In this document: positions 42,893 through 51,321 of the stretch, piece after piece
Layout of the letters: every line of letters starts with the position of its first letter
Numbering within the stretch: position 1 is the stretch's first letter
DNA from: Deltaproteobacteria bacterium
GTDB taxonomy: Bacteria; Myxococcota_A; UBA796; SXON01
Direction of reading: 5' to 3'
DNA length: 64,000 bases
Assembly: GCA_947445035.1 (NCBI GenBank)
Contig: CANFCK010000006.1
Location: 176,825-240,824 of the forward strand
The notes under the pieces: model-generated
Told to the model about the DNA's origin: nothing
Databases searched by the model: none
What the model saw: only the letters and a program-made list of their open reading frames with translations
Translations under genes and position numbers: made by a program

Positions 42893-43615
42893 TCACGGAT
42901 TCCACCCGACGTTGACCGTCGGGGTGTTGTAGGTGGCGGCGCCGGTGATCCGCTGGGCGAAGCCCAGCTCGCCCTTGAACTGTCCGAGCTTGAGGCCGGC
43001 GGCGACGTTCCACGTGAACTCATCACCCAGCGGCACCAACCCTGGCGCGGGCTTTCGGGCGTCGTCGAAGTACCAGGAAGGCATCACCCCGCCCTTGGCG
43101 TAGTACTTCTTCGGCCCCACCGTCAACTCGACAGGAACGCCGACGCCGAACGCCGGCTTCAGCACATCTTCGCCGGTAAGCAGGTTGGACTGCCCGTTGT
43201 AGGTGCCGAGAACTCCCAGCGCCGCTCCCCAATACTTCGGCCGGTACCCGGTCTTGTTGCCCAGGTGGATGTCGTATCCAGCCAGCTCCGCAGACGTCAG
43301 ATACGCCCCGCCCACATACAGCTCACCCTTGATTTTCCGCTTCCAGTAGCGAACGCCGACGTCCACGCCCGCGGTGATGGCCGTGTCGCCGCTGCCGTCG
43401 ATCTGTACGCCCCCACCGGGCTGGACGAAGGGCTCCCAAGTAAAGCCCAGGAGTTTGCCCTTCATCTTGCTGAGGTCGTCGTCGTCGCCCTTGGCACCGT
43501 CCTGCGACTTCTGTTTCTGCTTGCGGACGGCGCTTTCGGCAGTAGCGGGGTCGGCGTCTGTCGAAGGGCTGGCGAGTGCGGTCGTGAAGAGTATGGAAAG
43601 GAGCGGGGTGAGCAT
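42893..43615 (-). CDS. Outer-membrane beta-barrel-like protein
   Basis: A 240-residue protein with a signal peptide (MLTPLLSILFTTALAS), a Lys/Gln/Asp-rich stretch (~25-50), then alternating amphipathic strands (FTWEPFVQPGGGVQID, AGVDVGVRYWKRKIKGELYVGGAY, KYYAKGGVMPSWYF, AGLKLGQFKGELGFAQR) typical of small outer-membrane barrels. It ends NVGWNP rather than with Phe/Tyr. The role is unknown; the DDDD stretch before the barrel is notable. No neighbour explains it. Confidence 0.68.
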   Translation of the reverse strand: MLTPLLSILFTTALASPSTDADPATAESAVRKQKQKSQDGAKGDDDDLSKMKGKLLGFTWEPFVQPGGGVQIDGSGDTAITAGVDVGVRYWKRKIKGELYVGGAYLTSAELAGYDIHLGNKTGYRPKYWGAALGVLGTYNGQSNLLTGEDVLKPAFGVGVPVELTVGPKKYYAKGGVMPSWYFDDARKPAPGLVPLGDEFTWNVAAGLKLGQFKGELGFAQRITGAATYNTPTVNVGWNP

Positions 43616-43903
43616 GGGGAGCCTCGGGGGGAGTGCCTATCCGATGCGGCGGGAGGAGCCACTGGTGGCGCGAACGCGCCACAGAGGAGCCCTCGAGAGG
43701 GCGCGATCTGTTCCCCCGGCCGTATGCGACCCCATCGTCGCGGAGACGGTGAGGGTGAGCTTGGCGGTCCTATGCGTGTACTTGGCGCATGCAGCAGGCG
43801 TGCTGGAGTCGGCGTCCTCAAGACGGATCGAGAAACCTAAAGAAAAAGCTTTGGCTTGGTCCGCGTCTGCCGAACAAGGGCAGCCAACGGGGGAACCGCA
43901 GCG

Positions 43904-45579
43904 ATGGATGACGAAACGCGTGAGATTGTCAGTAGCTTCGTGGCAGAAAGCCGCGAGGCGATCGATGAGGTGGAGCCGCTCCTGATCGAGATGTCGGCCT
44001 CCGGGGAGGCGCCGAACGCCGACGTAATCGCGAGGGTGTTCAGGCTGTTTCACTCGATGAAGGGTAGCGCCAGCTACCTCCAGTTCGGGGCGATCGAGCG
44101 GATCACGCACCGCGCGGAGACCGTGCTGGTGGACCTCCGCACCGGGGCCGCGGCGCCCACGCCCGCGCTCGTCGAGGCGCTGTGTCAGGTGCTCGACGCC
44201 GTCCGGGCGCGACTGGCACAGGTGATGGATACGGGGCTCGACCTGGATGAAGCAGGTGATCTGGAGAGGCTTGGTTTCAGCCTCGAAGAGATCTCACGCC
44301 GCTCCGTGCCTTCTGGCGTCGAGAGTGTAACGCCTGTCCCGACGGCTGCTCGGGCCAGCGTCGTGACCTCTGTTGTGTTGAAAACTGTAAAAGTCGCCGC
44401 GACCGCGGCGGCGTCCACCGCCCGCGATGTGGAGGAGTCCCCGACCGACGGCGAATCGCTCGCCGACCTCGTCGAGCCGTTCATCATCGAGGGGCGCGAC
44501 CTCCTCGACGCGTGCGAGCAGGCGCTGCTCTCGCTGGAGACGGATCGCGAGGCCTCCGGGCCGGTCGCGACCGCGTTCCGGGCGCGCCACAGCTTCAAGG
44601 GTAACTGCGGCTTCCTGGGCTACATCGAGATCGAGCGCCTCGCCCACGCGGCCGAGACGCTGCTCGAGGCGGTCAAGGAGGGCGAGGTGCCTCGCAGCCC
44701 CGACGTGATCGGGGCCCTGCTCACCTCCGTGGACGCGCTCCGCACCGCCGTGAGCCGCCTCCCCGGGGACAGCTCCTTCCCCGAGGGCGCCATCCGCGCC
44801 GCGGCGCTGGTCCAGGTGGAGAACGACGCGCGCGCGGTGACGCACCAGACGCGGATCGGGGGCATCCTCGTCGAGCGCGGCGACATCAACGCCAACGACC
44901 TGCTCGACGCGCTCGCTGGCAGCCAGCGCCCCATCGGCGCGGCGTTCACCGAGAGCGGACTGGTTTCGACCGTCCGACTCGACGCCGCGCTCGGCGAGCA
45001 GTCCCAGCGCCGCGGGGTGACCGCCCGCGCCGAGACGCGGCAGGTGGAGAAGCCGCAGACCAGCCTGCGCGTCGACGTCGGCAAGCTCGACGCGCTGATG
45101 GACCTCGTCGGCGAGCTCATCATCGCGGAGACCGCGGTGATTCACGCGCCGGCCGGTCAGGGCGCCACCGGCTCGCAGGAGCTCCCGAAGGCGCTCGCGC
45201 AGCTCGACCGCATCACGCGCAGCCTCCAGGACGTGGCGATGTCGCTCCGGATGGTGCCCATCGAGGCGACCTTCCGGAAGATGATCCGCGTCGTCCGGGA
45301 CGTGTCGAACAAGCAGGGCAAGCAGGTCGCGTTGCGCGTCGAGGGGGAGGAGACCGAGGTCGACAAGACGGTGGCCGAGATCATCGGCGACCCGCTGGTC
45401 CACCTCCTCCGCAACGCCGTCGACCACGGCATCGAGATGCCCGCGGTGCGCGCCGCGCGCGGAAAGCCGGCGGAGGGCACGCTCAAGCTCACGGCGAGCC
45501 ACGTCGGCGGCGAGATCTGGGTGCGTATCCAGGACGACGGCGACGGGATCTCCCGCACCCGCGTGCTCGAGAAGGCCGT
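43904..45579 (+). pseudogene. cheA: CheA-type chemotaxis histidine kinase, truncated in its ATPase domain
   Basis: About 558 recognisable residues. There are two Hpt domains: the first has LFHSMKGSASYLQF with His50 and the second RARHSFKGNCGFLGY with His229. Then a linker with IGGILVERGDINANDLLDAL, the dimerisation segment (RVDVGKLDALMDLVGELI, ~389-406) and the start of the ATPase domain with HLLRNAVDHGIE (N box) and DDGDGISRTRVLEKA (G1 box). Homology stops there: the second glycine box and the CheW-like regulatory domain are absent, and the frame runs into a 169-bp inverted-repeat element that starts at 45580. The open frame continues as nonsense. No cheW, cheY, receptor or flagellar genes lie nearby. 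Confidence 0.88.
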
Positions 45580-45748
45580 TGTCCCGTCTCGCTCGTTTTG
45601 TCCGGTAAAACCTATGGATATCCCACATGGTGCGACCAGTGTCCCGGCGGACGATCAGCAAGATCCGAGCCTCGAAAGCCGATCGGCCTTGACACGAACT
45701 GGTAGAATTCGGTGGGATTCAACTGGGCAAATCTGCCGGGACGGGACA
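45580..45748. mobile_element. Candidate miniature inverted-repeat element interrupting cheA
   Basis: The ends are TGTCCCGTCTCG (45580-45591) and CGGGACGGGACA (45737-45748), inverted copies matching at 11 of 12 positions, enclosing 145 bp without a convincing gene. The left end coincides with the loss of CheA homology. No target-site duplication was evident, so it may be a MITE or the two ends of a collapsed insertion sequence. Confidence 0.45.
45607..45623 (+). repeat. 17-bp direct repeat, copy 1
   Basis: AAAACCTATGGATATCC, containing the palindrome GGATATCC. An identical copy lies at 48533-48549, 2.9 kb away, and the pair brackets the DUF454 gene, the IS66 remnant and the GAF kinase gene. 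It may record a transposition or recombination event. Confidence 0.6.
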
Positions 45749-45764
45749 CTATGGGGGGGGCCGC

Positions 45765-46178
45765 GTGAAGCGCGTCGTCTACGCCGTGCTCGGCTGGGTG
45801 TTCGTCGTCATCGGCATCATCGGCGCCTTCGTGCCGCTCCTCCCCACGACGCCCTTCCTCATCCTGGCGGCGGCCTGCTGGTCCAAGTCGTCGCCGCGCT
45901 GCCGGGCCCGGCTCCTCGCCACGCCCGGCTTCGGGCCCGCGATCCGCGAGTGGGAGGAGACGCGCACGGTTCCGCTGCGCGCCAAGCTCATGGCCATCGG
46001 GATGATCGCCGCCTCCTGCACCATGAGCGTGCTCTTCGTGTGCCCCACGCTGGCCGGCAAGGTCTGCCTCGTGGTCATCGCAGCCTCCACCTCCGCTTGG
46101 ATGTCGCGCATCCCCACGCGTGCCGTGGCCACCGCTCCGGAGACCCTTCCCCAGGGTGCTCCGCTCGCGACGACCTGA
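45765..46178 (+). CDS. DUF454 (YbaN-like) inner-membrane protein
   Basis: A 137-residue membrane protein. The YbaN/DUF454 core is clear: LGWVFVVIGIIGAFVPLLPTTPFLILAAACWSKSSPR, with LLPTTPFLLLA the family's fingerprint. FGPAIREWEE and two to three further hydrophobic segments follow. The function of the family is unknown. GTG start. It lies immediately after the inverted-repeat element and before a small secreted protein, within the disturbed segment. Note the clean Leu/Ile/Ala codon use, like that of the host. Confidence 0.85.
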   Translation: MKRVVYAVLGWVFVVIGIIGAFVPLLPTTPFLILAAACWSKSSPRCRARLLATPGFGPAIREWEETRTVPLRAKLMAIGMIAASCTMSVLFVCPTLAGKVCLVVIAASTSAWMSRIPTRAVATAPETLPQGAPLATT

Positions 46179-46217
46179 ACCTCCGGCGCGGGCGGCCCAC
46201 CGCGCCCGCGCCGCCCC

Positions 46218-46493
46218 ATGAACCCCACCCGAATCGCCCTCTTGTCCTTCTTCCTGACCTTCTTCGGCCAGGTAGCCCACGCGGCCCAGACGGTCCCCAC
46301 CGACGAGACCGCCGCCGCTCGCCTCTCCATTCCTGACGAAGACCTCGTGGCCGACGCGCTCGCCTCCGGCGACGACGACGCGCGCCCCGCCATCCGCGAG
46401 CTCGGCTCGTCCGACACCGACGCCACGCCGCAGACCGGCATCGGCCCCCGCCGGGACGAGCGGCAGGAGTACACGACCTTCGCGAGCCGCTGA
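46218..46493 (+). CDS. Small secreted acidic protein
   Basis: A 91-residue protein with a signal peptide (IALLSFFLTFFGQVAHA) and an acidic mature part (DEDLVADALASGDDDARPAIRELG, SSDTDATPQ) ending with Arg-rich residues. It lies 39 bp after the DUF454 gene on the same strand. No family recognised. The sequence shows nothing that specifies a function. Confidence 0.55.
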   Translation: MNPTRIALLSFFLTFFGQVAHAAQTVPTDETAAARLSIPDEDLVADALASGDDDARPAIRELGSSDTDATPQTGIGPRRDERQEYTTFASR

Positions 46494-46499
46494 GCGCTT

Positions 46500-46958
46500 G
46501 AGGTCGGTTCCTTTGCCTGTCACGACGCTTTCGCGAAAGGAGAGGGAGAGACGCACTCCGTCCTCGACGAACGACGCCGAGTTCGGGCCAACGAAACACA
46601 CGCAGCGCTCTCCGAGATCCGGGCGTGGGTGTTGGAGCCGCTACACCGGGCGCGGCCGAAGTCCGCGATCGGCCAGGCTCTCCACTACACGGTCAACCCG
46701 TGGGACTTCCTGGAGGCGTGTGTCACAAACCCTGAGATTCCGATCCACAACAACATGAGCGAACTGCAACTCAGGCGGCCGGTGATAGGAAGACAAAACT
46801 GGCTATTTGCCGGTTCAGAGGGCGGCGCGCAGGCCGCAGCGACGTTGTTGTCACTCATCGGAAGCTGCCGACTCCACGGCATCGACCCCTGGCGATACAT
46901 CAATACCGTGCTCGGTGTCATCAACGACCACCCCGCCACCGTGGCCTGGTTTTCGTGA
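46500..46958 (+). mobile_element. IS66-family transposase, 3' remnant
   Basis: The frame encodes the C-terminal part of an IS66-type transposase: HSVLDERRRVRANETHAAL, RPKSAIGQALHYTVNPWDF, EIPIHNNMSELQLRRPVIGRQNWLFAGSEGG and LIGSCRLHGIDPWRYINTVL. HNN and RPV.GRKNWLFAGS are standard IS66 signatures. The N-terminal two thirds are missing, so it is not functional. The first visible methionine-equivalent codon is GTG at 46629, but homology starts about 46,500. Confidence 0.85.
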
Positions 46959-46992
46959 GCAGCGGGGTGGCGATTCTCGTGAGCGGTCACAT

Positions 46993-47006
46993 GGCAGCAT
47001 GCTGCC
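46993..47006. repeat. 14-bp perfect palindrome
   Basis: GGCAGCATGCTGCC reads the same on both strands and lies between the IS66 remnant and the 3' end of the GAF kinase gene, where it could act as a bidirectional terminator stem or mark an element end. Confidence 0.4.
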
Positions 47007-47035
47007 GGGCATCGCTGCGTAGCGACCGATGACCT

Positions 47036-48235
47036 TCAAGGCTGCGCCAGCGCGAAGCGAAACGTGGTTTGAACCCCCGGCACCGATTCACAGCTGATCG
47101 TGCCGCCATGCTGTTCGATGATCAACTTGCAGATGCTCAGGCCCAGCCCGGTTCCGGGTGCCTTGTCGTTGCTGTTGGTGCCGAGCTGCCTGAACTTGGC
47201 GAACAGGTCTTTTTGCTTGTCCGCGGCGATGCCCGGCCCGTGGTCGGTCACGCCGATCTCCACTCGTCCCGCTTCACCGCGCCAGTAGACCTCGATCGTG
47301 TCGCCGGCATGACTGAACTTGGCAGCATTCGAAATCAGGTTGCTCATCACCTGCAGCAAACGCCGCTCGTCACCTGTCGCTTGCACCGAGCCATCGCCCG
47401 GCGCGCGCAATTCAATGCGGCAGCCGAAGCCTTCGCAGTAGGGCCGGTTCAAATCAACGGCCTTGTGCAGAAATGTCGGCAGGTCGATTGCTGCAATGTG
47501 CATGACCATGTTCCCGGAATCGAGCTTGGATACATCGAGGATGTCATTCACGATGTTGAGCAGGCGTTCGCCGTTGCGATAGGCCACGTCGAGCATCTGC
47601 AGGGCGGGCTCGGGTATGGTGCCGCTGACCTGGTTGCGCAGCAGCGACAGCGCGCCGTAGATGGAGGTGAGCGGCGTGCGCAACTCGTGGTTCACCATGG
47701 AGATGAACTCATCCTTGGTGCGGTCCAGGCGATTGAGTTCCTGCACCTGCAGGCGCAGTTCCAACAAGGCCACTACCTGGCGGGAGATGGCCTCGAGCGC
47801 CTGCCGTTGCATGTCGCTCAACGTACGGGCGTGGTCGTCAATGACGCACAGGGTGCCGACACGAATGTTCCGGCGCACGATGAGCGGCGCGCCGGCGTAA
47901 AAATGCACATGCGGTGCGCCGGTCGCCAGCGGATTGTCGCGGAAACGCTCGTCCTTGAAAGAGTCATCGACAATGAAGGTACGATCCTCGAGAATGGCGT
48001 GGGCGCAAAAGGCGACATCACGCGGCGTTTCGCGCGCGGGGAGTCCGTGGTGGGACTTGAACCACTGCCGGTCGCGGTCCACCAGGCTGACCAGCGCAAT
48101 CGGCGTCTGGCAGATATGCGCTGCCAGAAACGTCAGGTCGTCGTAGGCCTGCTCTTCCAGCGTATCGAGGATATTCAGTTCGTCGAGCCAGCGCTGGCGT
48201 TCCGCTTCATTGTCAGTGAGGGGTGCGGGAATCAA
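47036..48235 (-). CDS. GAF-domain sensor histidine kinase, probably acquired
   Basis: A 399-residue soluble sensor kinase. A GAF domain (about 20-165) is followed by a HisKA domain with MVNHELRTPLTSI (His183) and a HATPase domain with SNLISNAAKFSH (N box), DHGPGIA (G1) and GTGLGLSICKLII (G2). All catalytic boxes are intact. Codon use and base composition are plainly less GC-rich than neighbours (AAT, GCA, CAG and GAA frequent), and the sequence resembles proteobacterial hybrid-free kinases. It has no receiver or response-regulator partner nearby. It sits between the IS66 and IS3 remnants, so transfer with mobile DNA is likely. Confidence 0.88.
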   Translation of the reverse strand: MIPAPLTDNEAERQRWLDELNILDTLEEQAYDDLTFLAAHICQTPIALVSLVDRDRQWFKSHHGLPARETPRDVAFCAHAILEDRTFIVDDSFKDERFRDNPLATGAPHVHFYAGAPLIVRRNIRVGTLCVIDDHARTLSDMQRQALEAISRQVVALLELRLQVQELNRLDRTKDEFISMVNHELRTPLTSIYGALSLLRNQVSGTIPEPALQMLDVAYRNGERLLNIVNDILDVSKLDSGNMVMHIAAIDLPTFLHKAVDLNRPYCEGFGCRIELRAPGDGSVQATGDERRLLQVMSNLISNAAKFSHAGDTIEVYWRGEAGRVEIGVTDHGPGIAADKQKDLFAKFRQLGTNSNDKAPGTGLGLSICKLIIEQHGGTISCESVPGVQTTFRFALAQP

Positions 48236-48582
48236 GGAATTAGCCTGAAAGGGTGGAGTGGTTTGAGTAAGCGCATTCTCTTAAGACGAATTGACGAGCG
48301 CCCGGCGCAGGTCATGACGCTTCAACATCGCCGGGGAGGACGAGGCCGGCAGCGGCGAGGAGGTAGAGCGGCCAACTGAACACAAGGCCGCGCAGGGTGT
48401 GCTTGACTGAAGGTGATCCGATCTCGTGGACAGTTTGTTGATGATTCGTTCGTTTAAAACGCTACCACGATGGTGGCTCGGTTGGGGGACTGCACCCTCG
48501 GCGCCAGGAGGGGGGTCCAAGGGGGGAGACTCAAAACCTATGGATATCCTTCTGAATTCCTCGTGCTCGTTGTGGAGAACGC
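48236..48582. other. Intergenic segment between GAF kinase and IS3 remnant
   Basis: About 350 bp with uneven composition, including an AT-rich patch near 48440-48465 and the second 17-bp repeat copy. A minus-strand stretch (SWPLYLLAAAGLVLPGD, 48300-48400) looks like a membrane-segment remnant but is too short to call. No gene is supported; parts may be IS ends. Confidence 0.5.
48533..48549 (+). repeat. 17-bp direct repeat, copy 2
   Basis: Identical to 45607-45623 (AAAACCTATGGATATCC), in the same orientation. It lies 34 bp before the end of the IS3 transposase remnant. Confidence 0.6.
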
Positions 48583-49275
48583 TCATGCCAGCCCGGCGCG
48601 CTCGAAGTCAGCCGGGCGGGAGTAGCCGAGCGCGGAGTGGCGGCGCTGGTTGTTGTAAAACACCTCGATGAAGTCGAACAGCTGCCTCATCGCCTCGTGG
48701 GTGCTGTCGAAGCGCTCGCCCAGCTCGCACTTCAGGGTAGCGAACCAGGTCGCCATGGCCGCGTTGTCGTGGCAGTTCCCCCGGCCGCTCATGCTACACG
48801 TGATCCCGGCCTTTTCCAGCACGGCCTGGTAGTCCTCGCTGGCGTAGGGGCTGCCCTGGTCCGGGTGGTGCAGCAGGCCTGCGTCAGGACGGCGGCGTCG
48901 GAGCGCCTGGTCCAGGGCACGGACGTCGCCGACCCACCGCTCATTCGGCTTGGAGGCCGTGAAGTCGCGGGCGAGGAGGTTCGGCGCCGTTGGCGCGCAG
49001 CGCGGCGTGCACGCGGGGGCTGCCGTAGGTCTCGCGGCTCCGCTTGTGCGCCTCCCAGACCAGCGCCCCGAGGTGTCGATCCTCGGCGTCGTGCGAGGCT
49101 TCTGGGCGATCCCTCCACGCGTAGAAACCGGCGGTGGACACCAATAGCGACCGGCACAGCACGGTCACCGGCCACGTCGCCCTCTCCACGTCGATGAATG
49201 CGAACCTCACGCATTCTCTTTCGCGAAGGGCGTCCGCCTTGGACTGGGTGACCCAGCCATCGAGCGCCCACCGCG
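48583..49275 (-). mobile_element. IS3-family transposase remnant with internal deletions
   Basis: The minus strand carries pieces of an IS3-type transposase in order. First is the OrfA tail (PRRTPFAKENA, stop at 49207). The OrfB start overlaps it by GTGA and contains VRFAFIDVERATWPVTVLCRSLLVSTAGFYAWR and RETYGSPRVHAALRANG. Then come ARDFTASKPNERWVGDV, RALDQALRRRRPDAGLLHH and the C-terminal rve part SMSGRGNCHDNAAMATWFATLKCELGE ending at 48583. Sequence between NERWVGDV and RALDQAL, which holds catalytic acidic residues in intact copies, is missing, and the pieces lie in different frames. It is inactive. Confidence 0.85.
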
Positions 49276-49455
49276 CCGGCCTTCAAACCGGATCACAATC
49301 AGGTTTCGGGGCGAGCGAGGTTGCGAAGGGTGGGTGAAGGGCGGTAGCCTGCAGGAGTCTGCCTACGAGTACCGCGTGCATGATTTCTATCCTCGAACGC
49401 TACAGGTCGGGTGACCTCCCCCTGCGGGCGAGTCTCGATCGCCGGAGCGAAACTG

Positions 49456-50439
49456 ATGGCGGGGCTCCAGCCAGCGCGCTTGCTGCTCCTGACGGGCGCC
49501 ACGGGATTCGTCGGTGGCGCGGTGAGACCGGCCCTCGCGCGCGAGGGATGGCAAGTGCGGTGCCTCACCCGGGACGCCGCGCGCGCCCAGAAGCGCGAGC
49601 CCGACCTCGACTGGGTCCAGGGCGACGTAGCGGATCCGGCCTCGTGTGCTCGGGCGCTCGACGGCTGCCAGGCAGCGCTCTACCTTGTGCACGGGATCGG
49701 CGAGGGCGGGAACTATCACCGGCACGAGGTGACGGCCGCAGCGACCTTCTCGAAGGCGGCGGCGGCCGCCGGCGTCGAACGCATCGTGTACCTTGGCGGC
49801 GTCGCGCCGGTCGGCAAAGGCTCCGACCACCTGCGCAGCCGGCTCGACGTGGGCGAATCGCTCCGCGCTGGTTCGGTGAAGACCATCGAGCTGCGCGCAA
49901 GCATGATCGTTGGGCACGGGAGCCTCAGCTGGCTCATCGTCCGCGACCTGGCGGCCCGCTTGCCGTTCATGGTGCTGCCGCGGTGGCTGAAGTCGCGAAC
50001 CCAGCCGGTCGCGATTGACGATGTCGGCGTGGCGCTGGTGCGGGCGCTCGAGATGCAGCTCGGGGCAAGCGCCTGGTTCGACATTCCTGGACCGGTCACG
50101 CTCTCCGGAAAGGAAATCCTCGAGGAGACCGCGCGGGTCATGGGCCTTCGGCACCCGCGCATGATCGAAGTGCCTCTTCTGTCGCCGCGCTTGTCATCGC
50201 AGTGGGTTCGTTTCGTCACGCGCGCCGAGTGGTCCGTGGCGCGCGAGGTCGTGACCGGCCTGACCGAGGATCTACTGGCACGAGACGATCGCTTCTGGGA
50301 CCTCATCGGCCATCCGCATCGCTCGTCCTTTGCCGAGGCGGCACGGCTCGCGCTCGATGCCGAGCGCGGTGACCACCGCGTCCAAGGGGCCTGGGGCGCT
50401 ATTGAGCGCATGCGCGGTCTCTCGAAGAGCTCGGCATGA
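49456..50439 (+). CDS. NAD(P)-binding epimerase/dehydrogenase-like protein
   Basis: A 327-residue extended-SDR-like protein. LLLLTGATGFVGGAV is the NAD(P)-binding motif and VQGDVADP the next acidic strand. ALYLVHGIG and IVYLGGVAP correspond to later strands, but the classic YxxxK pair is not evident, so it resembles NmrA/NDUFA9-like proteins that bind nucleotide without being clear reductases. The C-terminus (~210-327) is family-specific. ATG 49456 was chosen over GTG 49411. It overlaps the CPBP protease gene by ATGA and is the first gene of a short plus-strand group. Confidence 0.8.
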   Translation: MAGLQPARLLLLTGATGFVGGAVRPALAREGWQVRCLTRDAARAQKREPDLDWVQGDVADPASCARALDGCQAALYLVHGIGEGGNYHRHEVTAAATFSKAAAAAGVERIVYLGGVAPVGKGSDHLRSRLDVGESLRAGSVKTIELRASMIVGHGSLSWLIVRDLAARLPFMVLPRWLKSRTQPVAIDDVGVALVRALEMQLGASAWFDIPGPVTLSGKEILEETARVMGLRHPRMIEVPLLSPRLSSQWVRFVTRAEWSVAREVVTGLTEDLLARDDRFWDLIGHPHRSSFAEAARLALDAERGDHRVQGAWGAIERMRGLSKSSA

Positions 50440-51083
50440 ACGACGCCACGACAGGCATCTTGTCCTTTAAATCGCGCAGCTCGTCGCTTGCGGTCGCCTC
50501 CATCGTGGTGTGGCTTGCTGCTGCCGCGAGCGCCGGACCTCTCGGAATCTGGAGTGCGATCGGCGGGACGGCGGTTGCGCTCGGCCTCGCCGTCCTGCTG
50601 TTCGGACGCCCCGCGTCGACCGCGCTGCTGAAGCCGAGCCCCAGGCTCATTCTGCTCGGTGCCGTGGCGGGGGGCCTGATGGCCGTCACCACGTACGTTC
50701 TCTATCCACTGCTCGCGCAAATCGTGCCGTTCATCGTGATTGACACCGCGGAGCTGTACGCGGCGTTTCGGGCGCCGTCGCTCGTCGTCGCGTCTCTTGC
50801 ACTTGTCCCCGTCATTCTCGGAGAGGAGCTGGTCTGGCGGGGCGTCGTTCAGGCTTCGCTGGTCCAGCGCCTGGGAGCTTGGAGGGGCGTCGCGCTGGCA
50901 GCAGTCGTGTACGCGGCGGTGCACGTGCCTCTCGGCTCGCCTGTGCTGGTGGCGGTCGCGTTCTTTTGCGGGCTCGCGTGGGGCACTCTGCGCGCCAAGA
51001 CCTCGAGTCTCGTACCAACCTTGGTGGCTCACCTGCTGTGGGACGGGCTCGTCCTGCTGTGGCTGCCGCTAGACACCAGATGA
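50436..51083 (+). CDS. CPBP-family intramembrane metalloprotease
   Basis: A 215-residue polytopic membrane protein of the CAAX/CPBP (Abi) family. The catalytic signature EELVWRGVVQASL (Glu-Glu-x-x-x-Arg) is present, followed by AVVYAAVHVPLG (conserved His) and VAHLLWDGLVL (last His). These residues form the intramembrane metal site. Seven or so hydrophobic stretches are visible. Family members cleave prenylated or membrane peptides, or act in bacteriocin immunity. It is translationally coupled to the upstream dehydrogenase gene. Confidence 0.9.
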   Translation: MNDATTGILSFKSRSSSLAVASIVVWLAAAASAGPLGIWSAIGGTAVALGLAVLLFGRPASTALLKPSPRLILLGAVAGGLMAVTTYVLYPLLAQIVPFIVIDTAELYAAFRAPSLVVASLALVPVILGEELVWRGVVQASLVQRLGAWRGVALAAVVYAAVHVPLGSPVLVAVAFFCGLAWGTLRAKTSSLVPTLVAHLLWDGLVLLWLPLDTR

Positions 51084-51138
51084 AGAACGGAGCGCCCGAT
51101 GCCCCACGTCGTGATTGAAGAGGTCGAGGTGATCTTCC

Positions 51139-51321
51139 ATGGCTCGCTACGTCACATCCGGCGCGACTCCGCTGTCCGCCGCCGAAGTCTTCGTGTACAT
51201 GGCGGACGTCGCTCACTTCGTCGAATGGGACGCGGGCGTGAACCGAGTGCTTCGCGTCGCCGGTGACCGAGCTGCGGCGGGCCTGAAGCGGGTCCTTTCC
51301 GGCGCGGCGGCGACCGGATGA
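51139..51321 (+). pseudogene. SRPBCC-family protein, N-terminal remnant
   Basis: Sixty codons. MARYVTSGATPLSAAEVFVYMADVAHFVEWDAGVNRVLRV is a typical start of an SRPBCC (polyketide cyclase/dehydrase-like) domain, whose normal length is about 140-150 residues. The rest (RAAAGLKRVLSGAAATG) is unrelated, so the gene is cut short, presumably by a deletion that fused it to the next one, which starts 4 bp before its stop. It belongs to the plus-strand SDR group. Confidence 0.65.

Noticed and set aside
43904..46336. Continuous 800-codon plus-strand frame from CheA through the element and DUF454 region
   Set aside because: After 45579 the translation has no CheA homology and runs across another gene in a different frame; it is chance openness, not a fusion protein.
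48281..48586. Minus-strand 101-codon frame near the IS3 remnant
   Set aside because: No ribosome-binding site or motif, and it overlaps the 17-bp repeat and IS end DNA.
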